64,000 nucleotides of DNA from Epiperipatus broadwayi (taxonomy: Eukaryota; Onychophora; Udeonychophora; Euonychophora; Peripatidae), in assembly GCA_028023455.1 (NCBI GenBank), contig JAQFVV010006197.1:16491254-16555253 (forward strand), given 5' to 3'. Below the pieces are notes generated by a model. It worked only from the letters and a program-made list of their open reading frames with translations. It was not told where the DNA came from and searched no databases. How positions within the stretch are numbered: the first letter of the stretch is position 1; each line of letters begins with the position of its first letter. The position numbers were made by a program, and so were the translations under genes. This document shows, one piece after another, positions 58,188 to 64,000 of the stretch.

Positions 58188-59253
58188 TCAGACATAAGGT
58201 ACTGGCTGAAGACTTCTGGCATTATATGTACCCTTTAAACCATCAGAGGTACAAATGACATAAGCATTAACCACTACCTCTCTCAATTTGGTATGGCCTT
58301 TCATATAAATTGTAAAACTTTTTGAATTTATGTTTCTGTGGATGACTAACATGGGGATGTGAACTAATATGAAATCTCCTACATTAAATGATCTAGGATG
58401 CTGTGGCCCTTGTAATCTATACCTATCTCCCATCTTGGCCATGTTGTCTCTAGCTTTAACAATATCATTATCATGATTCAATTCTTCTGGTATGACAGGT
58501 AAAGGAGTTCCAACCACAAGTGACTCCTCGCCCAAAATGCAATCACATAGAGGTAAAACCAGTAGACTCATTCTGAGTTGTATTGATGTAAGCTAACACT
58601 GACTTTAACTGATTCACCCATCCCTGATGATTTCCATCAAGATGTACCCTAAAGGATCGACTTAATTCTCTCATCACTCTTTCACACAGGTTAGATTGTG
58701 GGTTGCATATAGAGATGAGTACTGATTTAATATTCTGAATCCGTAGCCAATTCTTCCACTGTGATTACATGAATGCAGTGGCATGATCAGTAAGTATAGA
58801 TTCCGGTTTCCCGATTATTGGAAATTGAGAGTCTGGCAGTACTCTTATAACCTCACTGGCTGATGTTTTCTTTACTGGGTATGCTGTTACATATTTTTTA
58901 AACAAATCATAGGCCACCAGTAAAAATTTAAAATGGCAATAAGATGGTAATGGCCCATAAAAGTCAATGGCGAAAATTTCGCTGGGTTTCCCTGGTAAAA
59001 TAGGCTGCCATTTTCCCGCATATGACTTATTCAAAAATTTTGTCTTTAAACAAATTTCACATGACTGGATCACATCTAGTATAGATGCATACATGCTTGG
59101 CCAATAAAATAATCTACGCAGAGCATGTTCTACTTTCCTAGGACCATAATGCCCACAGAGACAGTGTAGATAATTAACAAGCTTTCTCCTCATACAAACA
59201 GAAATAAAAACCTTCCAAGATCCTGGATTTGCAAGATCAACTTGGTACATCAA
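58188..59253 (-). pseudogene. Gypsy-type integrase
   Basis: The enzyme would insert element DNA into the genome. The N-terminal HHCC zinc finger is visible as LHCLCGHYGPRKVEHAL and SCEICLKTK. The catalytic core has the first Asp in FAIDFYGPLP and the second in ILTDHATAF. The Glu falls in PQSNLCERVMREL (near 58690), downstream of a single in-frame TAA at 58765-58767. The C-terminal part, in another frame from about 58571, has FNVGDFILVHIP and then GTYNARSLQP, the usual end of this class of integrase. All catalytic residues I can place are present; the stop and a frameshift near 58571 are the lesions. Neighbour upstream: RNase H. Confidence 0.85.
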
Positions 59254-59499
59254 TATTCACTTTGATAATCGATATCGCATCACTTCACCATTGCCCATTA
59301 GTTCTGTATTCTCCCTGGCTACATTATTATTATTCAATTGACATACTACTGATCCAAGTTTAGTATCCTGTAATTGGAGTTCAGCAATATTTTCTAATTC
59401 TGTTTCCACTGAATCATCAACCACTAAAGTAATGGCCATTAAAATCACATTTTCTGTATCACTTACTGATTGGTTTGTAAAATTAATTGGATTCCGGCT

Positions 59500-59617
59500 A
59501 AGGATATCAGGAATTACATTATTTTTGCCTTGACAATATTGCACAGTATAATCAAATTAAGGATATCAGGAATTACATTATTTTTGCCTTGACAATATTG
59601 CACAGTATAATCAAATT
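59500..59617. repeat. 59 bp perfect tandem duplication in pol
   Basis: The 59-base unit beginning AAGGATATCAGGAATTACAT occurs at 59500-59558 and again at 59559-59617 without a mismatch. It covers the CQGKNNVIPDIL block that links RNase H to integrase. Because 59 is not a multiple of three it shifts the frame, so it is a disabling and recent change. Confidence 0.95.
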
Positions 59618-60347
59618 ACTGTAGGAATAGACTCCACCTCATCAAGCGATCATTATTTAAATATGCCTTACTCAAAAATTCCAAGCTCTTATGGTTTGTT
59701 ACTACTATCACTTGTGATCCCAATAAAAACTGCTTGAGCTTAGAAAAAGCCCATACCACTGCCAGAGCTTCCTTTTTCGTTACCGAGTAATGCAGTTCCG
59801 CACCTTTCAACCTATGACTTAAGAAGTATAAGACTAAGGGATTTCCATCTTTATCCCTCTGGTAGAACACTACTCTGAGTCCATATCTGCTATTATCAGT
59901 TTGCACATAAAATTGTTGTTTGAAATCTGGGTAGTGCAAAACCACCAATTCCAAAAATTTGAACTTTATTCTTTCCAACTCTTCTTGATGGACATCTAAC
60001 CATTTCCACCTATTTTCCTTTTTAAGCAACTGTGACAGATGTATTGTATCGAAAGCAAAGTTCTGATAAAAACAATGATAAAATTTGCACAATCCGAAAA
60101 ATGAATGCAATTGCTTCTTATTTTCAAGTCTAAGAAAATTCCTAATGGCTGCAATCTTGCTGGGGTGGGGTCTAATTCCTCCTGCACCTACAAGATGACC
60201 TAAAAAGGCAATCTTCTCAGTGGCAAAGGTGCTCTTCTTTAAATTGATTTTGATATTCTTATCTTTACACTCTTGAAGAAACATGTCTAAATGTTGTAGA
60301 TGATCAGTCATATTCCTTGATGCTAAAACAATGTCATCTATATACTG
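59616..60347 (-). pseudogene. Gypsy-type reverse transcriptase C-terminus and RNase H
   Basis: The segment begins with the RT active-site motif YIDDIVLASRN (about 60344-60312), followed by KSTFATEKIAFLGHLVGAGG and FFGLCKFYHCFYQNFA of the thumb/connection. RNase H shows the first Asp in FYVQTDNSRYGL, the Glu in TKKEALAVVWAFSKLKQFL and, at the third site, VVTNHKSLEFL where the family has TDHK: the catalytic Asp is Asn here. The frame is open for 231 codons and closes with TAA after RWSLFLQ at 59616. The upstream part of the RT lies on the far side of the 2.63 kb insertion. Confidence 0.85.
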
Positions 60348-60687
60348 TACCGTTTATTTATATACGGTGCAAATATATTGGCATTTGGTAAAAGCTAAAA
60401 AAATAAAAGTTTAGAGTTTTTTTTGACTATAATTTTTTTTTTTTAAAAAAAAAAAACATACAATGAAAGTTAAATTATTCTTTCGTATTTTTTTTTATAT
60501 AATTAGAAATAAAAGTAGAATTGGAGAGAACAAAAGAATTCCAAAAGTAAAAAAAAAAGATAAGCTAAAAGAAAAATATTTTAGCTAATTAAAGATGGCC
60601 AAAAAACTTGATAAAAAAATGAGAACTTAGTAATTGAAAAATGATAAAGACCGTATAAGATTATAAACACAAAATGCCATGATAATA

Positions 60688-60729
60688 GCATGCGCAGAAG
60701 TCTGAAAACTGGACCTTAGTATAAAAAGG
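60688..60729 (+). promoter_or_regulatory. Pol II promoter-like block
   Basis: A GCATGCGCAG motif (NRF-1-like half site) at 60688-60697 lies about 20 bases upstream of AGTATAAAAAGGAGGGG, a good TATA box at about 60716-60732. The surrounding ~250 bases are much less AT-rich than the flanks. It lies in the insertion that splits the gypsy RT, so it is most simply the promoter of an LTR; a host promoter is less likely. Confidence 0.4.
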
Positions 60730-61796
60730 AGGGGTTCGGTTGGAGGAATGTTTTGGTTTGCCTGATATTCTTTTGGTTGGTTTTGGATTAAAGAATCCAG
60801 ACCACTCTACGATGAAAAAGTTCTTCATGTGAGAGTAGACCGGAGCTTTAGCTGACATCGTTACTGATGGACACCAGAGAAGCTTACGCGACTAGCCTAT
60901 GGAACCAGCACCAAGATCAATTTATAATCAATGGCCGTGAGCTTATTTTAACCCCGAAAAACTATGCATAGTTATCTACAACCATCGTGAATTTCACTAA
61001 AACTTACCAGTAAGTTAAGACTACTTATTCCTGATTGTGACAGTCTTAAAATAATCCCGATAGAGACTTTCATTTTTTTAGTACAAGAGACTTTCGTTTA
61101 TACCAGAACTTTTTAATTAATTATTTGTTTGTCATCAATGAGCCACCATATACCACTGGATGGTGCTGTTTTTACGCTAAAACACATAAAAATGCCGTTT
61201 CCGCGGCCGACACGTTTGAACCCGCGTTTTCTATAACACAGCTTTTTTGTTGTACTACAGATTGCAGGCCGCTATGTCGCATCGCAGTACAGCATGTATG
61301 TTTATGCAGCAAATACATTTTCCAATTCGCACAGTTTATAAAATGGTTGTGGCTTGGGGAGAGGGTGTGTTTTTTTGAATTGGATGGAAATGTTATTTTC
61401 ATTGGATTTTTTTTTATTTCAAAGTATTGAAATGTTCAGATTTTGTAAAGTAATAATTAACAGACTTTTTACACCGTAGTGTATCGAAGTTTTAAGTAGT
61501 AAATGTTGACGAGATATATGTATAAAGTTAATTGGAATAAGGTAATGCGTCAAGTAACGTACTGTTCGTAACATTTCTACGAGACATTTTAAGATTGTAC
61601 CGAGTGTATATTTTTGAAATAAAAAAGAGCATTAACAAAAAAATATCCAGTAAGAAAAGTACAATTGTACACTGTTTTTTTAAATGTCATAAAAATCATA
61701 TATTATAAACATTTTATATATATATTTGTCGTTGTTTAAAAAAGTTTTTGTTTCTTTCTTTTCTCCGACTACTGTTATACTTTGTTGACTATAGTT

Positions 61797-62276
61797 TACA
61801 TTTATTGTTATCATTTATTTTATAGATGTTAGTAAAAAAAAATATTTACAAAAATACGATTTTGATATTTTTTATTTTAACCGTAAACCTAACCCTAAAA
61901 CTAACCCTAAAACTAACCCTAAAACTGACCCTAAAGCTAACCCTAAAGCTAACCATAAAACTAACCCTAAAACTAACCCTAAACTAACCCTAAAACTAAC
62001 CCTAAAGCTAACCATAACAACTTTTACTTTTAGTTGTCATTCTATTTGAAATAAAAAATAGCGGTAAACAACAACAAAAAAAGCCGTAATCTCAGTAAAA
62101 AAATCTCAGATAGAAAGTTGATTTTTTTAATAAAAAGAAAACTAAAAAAGATGAATCAAATTGTAATTTGTTTATTTTATTTTACATTTATTATTATCAT
62201 TTAATTTGTATACGTTAATAAAAAATAATATTTAAAATAAATAATATTTAAAAAAGACGATTTTCTTTTGTTTTTA
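61797..62276. repeat. Direct repeats flanking the minisatellite
   Basis: The segment at 61797-61858 (TTTACATTTATTGTTATCAT, then TTATTTTATAGATGTTAGTA, an A-run and ACGATTTT) recurs at 62184-62270 (TTTACATTTATTATTATCAT, then TTAATTTGTATACGTTAATA, an expanded ATATTTAAA and ACGATTTT). The two lie either side of the minisatellite, inside the DNA transposon, so an internal duplication predates or accompanied array growth. Confidence 0.65.
61885..62020. repeat. 12 bp telomere-like minisatellite
   Basis: About eleven tandem units of CTAACCCTAAAA, with variants CTGACCCTAAAG, CTAACCATAAAA and one unit shortened by a base (CTAACCCTAAA). Each unit holds ACCCTAA, the complement of the TTAGGGT register of telomeric repeats, but the 12-base period differs from a simple hexamer. 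It lies in the middle of a TIR element and not at a chromosome end. Confidence 0.9.
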
Positions 62277-62982
62277 TTTTCACATTACAAAAAACACATC
62301 AAAATGATTATAATTAACGGCCCGTGAATGATCATATTTTATAGTTTAAGTGTGATAACTGCGCCATCCAGTGGGATATGGTTGCTCATCGACGACAACC
62401 AATTATTTTATTTTATTGATCGTGTCATGTTTGAATTAATATGTGTTCTTTCTAATTTACTTGATTAGGAATTCTCATTTTAACTTAAACAGATTTTTAA
62501 TCTGTTATAATAAAAAATATTTCTAATATCAATTTTCATTTGTACGTTATTAATAAGTTATTATTTTTTATTATTAAATTTATTATTAGTTTAATAAGAT
62601 TTAAAAACGTAATTTACCTTTGCCAATATGTTTGAATAAGCCCAGGAATAATAATCTTAAAAAAATAATTCTCGTTACGGTATGATGCAATACCGATTAG
62701 TTTAAAAGTATTTTTCTTTTTTTATTTGCGAGACGTTATTTGACGATTTCAGCGAACTCTTTAGAATAAAAGGTCCTGGCGCCCATATTAAATAAATTAA
62801 AAGCTGATTTTGTCGATAGCATAATTCTCAACAATTAATTGGCCGAGTTGATCAGGAAATATAGCTCTGTTTTTTTAGAAATAGAAATACAACTTTCTTC
62901 TTTTTGACATAACTTGATCAACTCGCACATTTATAATGCATATAGGGGCCTAGAAAAACGGAAAACATTATAATACATTACC

Positions 62983-63414
62983 AGTAGGTTTTTGACATCA
63001 GTAGACAAGACTTGGTCTAAACAGCAGATCAAACTGGCTCCACTATTGACAATCCAAAGGGCATTCTTTGAAAAATATACAATTGTCCCTCATATTTAAA
63101 AGATGTAAACTTCTGATCCTGTGAATGCAAATAAATTTTCCAATAACTGGAAGTCAAGTCCACACTAATGATTACCTTTTTTCCTTTAAAACGAGCCAAT
63201 AACTCCTGCATAACTGGAGGAACATCACATTCTGAAATGGTCCTATGATTCAACCATCAAGCATCCAAACAAACACGAGCTGATCCATCCTTTTTTTCAC
63301 AATAACTAGAGGATTATTGAATGCTGAGGCAGATTTTCGGATGACACCCCATTCTATCATCTGTTGAATTTTCTCACCCACCTCTTTCTTATATTGGTAG
63401 GGTATTGAGTAAGA
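62983..63414 (-). pseudogene. Gypsy-type reverse transcriptase, N-terminal part
   Basis: The frame shows KIQQMIEWGVIRKSASAFNN and PLVIVKK. A shortened A-run (63291-63297 on the plus strand) then shifts the frame before the DGSARVCLDA block, and a TGA at 63257-63259 precedes WLNHRTISECDVPPVMQELL. Motif A is visible as VIISVDLTSSYWKI with its catalytic Asp, followed by FTSFKYEGQLYIFQRMPFGL. Near 63020 the sequence still resembles the usual block before YxDD (QVLSTDVKN in one frame), then the insertion at 62978 cuts it off. The C-terminal half resumes at 60347. Confidence 0.85.
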
Positions 63415-64000
63415 CTAATATTGAAACGGTTCCTGATTATTCAATCGAATCTGATGTGTATATTCTCTGATAATTACAGGTTGTTTTGATAATACATCTT
63501 TATATTGACACAATAATTGATATAAAGTTTCCTTTATTTCTGTGGTCAAACTAAATGTGTCATTTAATCTCAATCTAACATCAAGATCAGTTGTAACTGT
63601 CTTAATACAATTCAGCCCTAAAGATTGATGAAGCACATATTGTTCAAAGTTAATTATTTTGCCTTTACATACCAAATGTTTTTCAACATAATCAATGATA
63701 CAACGACGCAATTGCATAAAATCCAACCCTAAAATCATGGTATGCATTAGTCCAGTCATGATCAAGAATACATGTTCCTGATTCATTAAGTTCAATTGTA
63801 TCTTTAACCATACTTGCTGAGGAACCAATTTAACCTTGCGACCATTAGCCAAGGTTACTTGAAAATATTGCTTAATTGGCAAGGATGGAAGAATCACACT
63901 TTCTTCTTGAAGTTGATGATATAATTCATCACTAATAAGAGATTCCTGACTACCAGTATCAATTAAGGCTTTAATTTTAATTTTCTTCACCATGACAGCA
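63415..64000 (-). pseudogene. Gypsy-type aspartic protease (5' partial)
   Basis: This is the retropepsin that would cut the Gag-Pol polyprotein. The active-site motif ALIDTGSQESLIS lies near the right edge of the window and the flap/dimer partner block ILGLDFMQ further on. The chain continues to the start of RT (TTEIKETLYQLLCQYKDVLS), as in related elements where protease and RT are fused in one frame. The frame is open to the window edge, so its true start and any gag lie outside. The catalytic Asp-Thr-Gly is intact. It is listed as a pseudogene only because the pol it belongs to is interrupted. Confidence 0.8.

Larger units (their letters stand above)
61127..62400. mobile_element. Non-autonomous DNA transposon with 8 bp TSD
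   Basis: The left end starts GTTTGTCATCAATGAGCCAC and the inverted right end GGTTGTCGTCGATGAGCAAC; both go on with CATAT-CCACTGGATGG-GC. This gives terminal inverted repeats of about 40 bases with a handful of mismatches, and weaker similarity for ~30 more. AATTATTT flanks both sides exactly (61119-61126 and 62401-62408). No transposase is encoded in the 1,274 bp. An 8-base target duplication is known for hAT, P and Merlin superfamilies, but these termini do not clearly fit one. A 12-base minisatellite and a GC-rich segment next to the left end are inside. Confidence 0.85.
60352..62978. mobile_element. 2.63 kb insertion in the gypsy RT (possible solo LTR)
   Basis: The RT coding sequence stops matching at about 62983 and resumes at about 60347, directly before YIDD. 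The inserted sequence is flanked by TACC on both sides (60348-60351 and 62979-62982). Removing the insert with one TACC leaves the RT frame in register, which supports a 4-base target duplication. Without the DNA transposon nested inside it, the insert is about 1.35 kb. It holds a TATA-box promoter-like block near 60.7 kb and no long frame, which would suit a solo LTR, but its ends are not the usual TG...CA, so the class is open. Confidence 0.6.
58188..64000 (-). mobile_element. Ty3/gypsy-type LTR retrotransposon pol, interrupted
   Basis: The minus strand carries, in the order typical of Ty3/gypsy (Metaviridae) elements, an aspartic protease (63993-63415), reverse transcriptase (63414-62983, then 60347 on), RNase H (about 59960-59616) and integrase (59253-58188). 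The 5' side with gag and the 5' LTR runs off the right edge. The RT is cut by a 2.63 kb insertion (60352-62978), and a 59 bp tandem duplication plus a few single stops and frameshifts break pol elsewhere. Between lesions the frames are long, so the copy is moderately young but cannot produce a working polyprotein. Confidence 0.9.

Noticed and set aside
61125-61430. 101-codon plus-strand frame and its 76-codon antisense partner
   Set aside because: The frame starts within the TIR of the DNA transposon and shows no transposase or other domain; kept only as a GC-rich segment of interest.
61885-62020. Chromosome end or true telomere
   Set aside because: The array is 12-base periodic, carries variants, and lies within a TIR element with further single-copy-like and transposon sequence on both sides.

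Overview
The window is strongly A+T-rich eukaryotic DNA with no long host open reading frame. It holds decayed transposable elements separated by long stretches with no recognisable gene. The elements are a CR1-like LINE, RTE-like LINE pieces, Penelope-like element (PLE) pieces with a GIY-YIG nuclease signature, tRNA-derived SINE-like copies, foldback elements and a Ty3/gypsy-type LTR element. This mix, with short exon-like islands in AT-rich DNA, points to an animal, probably an invertebrate. I cannot name the taxon from the sequence alone.

Layout. 0-10 kb: simple tandem repeats, a plus-strand LINE reverse-transcriptase fragment near 6 kb with a second piece near 7.3 kb, and the first copy of an unclassified ~2 kb repeat (7.78-9.93 kb; second copy 36.36-38.37 kb). 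10.7-16.3 kb: a CR1-like LINE on the minus strand, with ORF1 carrying a PHD-like finger, a coiled coil and an SGNH-type esterase, and ORF2 carrying endonuclease and reverse transcriptase. It is split by an oppositely oriented, 5'-truncated RTE-like LINE ending in a TGA-rich tail. 16.8-28.7 kb: a hairpin element, a LINE remnant, one copy of a second unclassified repeat (21.1-22.0 kb) and two large foldback structures (24.1-24.9 and 26.7-27.5 kb). 32.4-34.4 kb: two 5'-truncated PLE copies head to head. 36.4-41.5 kb: the second ~2 kb repeat copy, SINE-like copies and several tandem arrays. 50.9-56.1 kb: two further copies of the 21 kb repeat facing each other around a pyrimidine-rich tract and a degenerate tandem array. 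58.2-64.0 kb: a minus-strand gypsy-type pol running off the right edge.

The most informative structure is the nest in that pol. Its reverse transcriptase is cut just before the YIDD motif by a 2.63 kb insertion, possibly a solo LTR because it has a TATA-box promoter-like block. That insertion contains a 1,274 bp DNA transposon with ~40 bp terminal inverted repeats, an exact 8 bp target duplication (AATTATTT) and an internal 12 bp telomere-like minisatellite.

Host coding content is uncertain. Four short GC-richer islands with open frames and plausible splice signals (2.02, 3.11, 42.27 and 57.06 kb) are listed as low-confidence candidate exons; I recognise no protein family in them. No rRNA, functional tRNA gene, CRISPR array or operon was seen.
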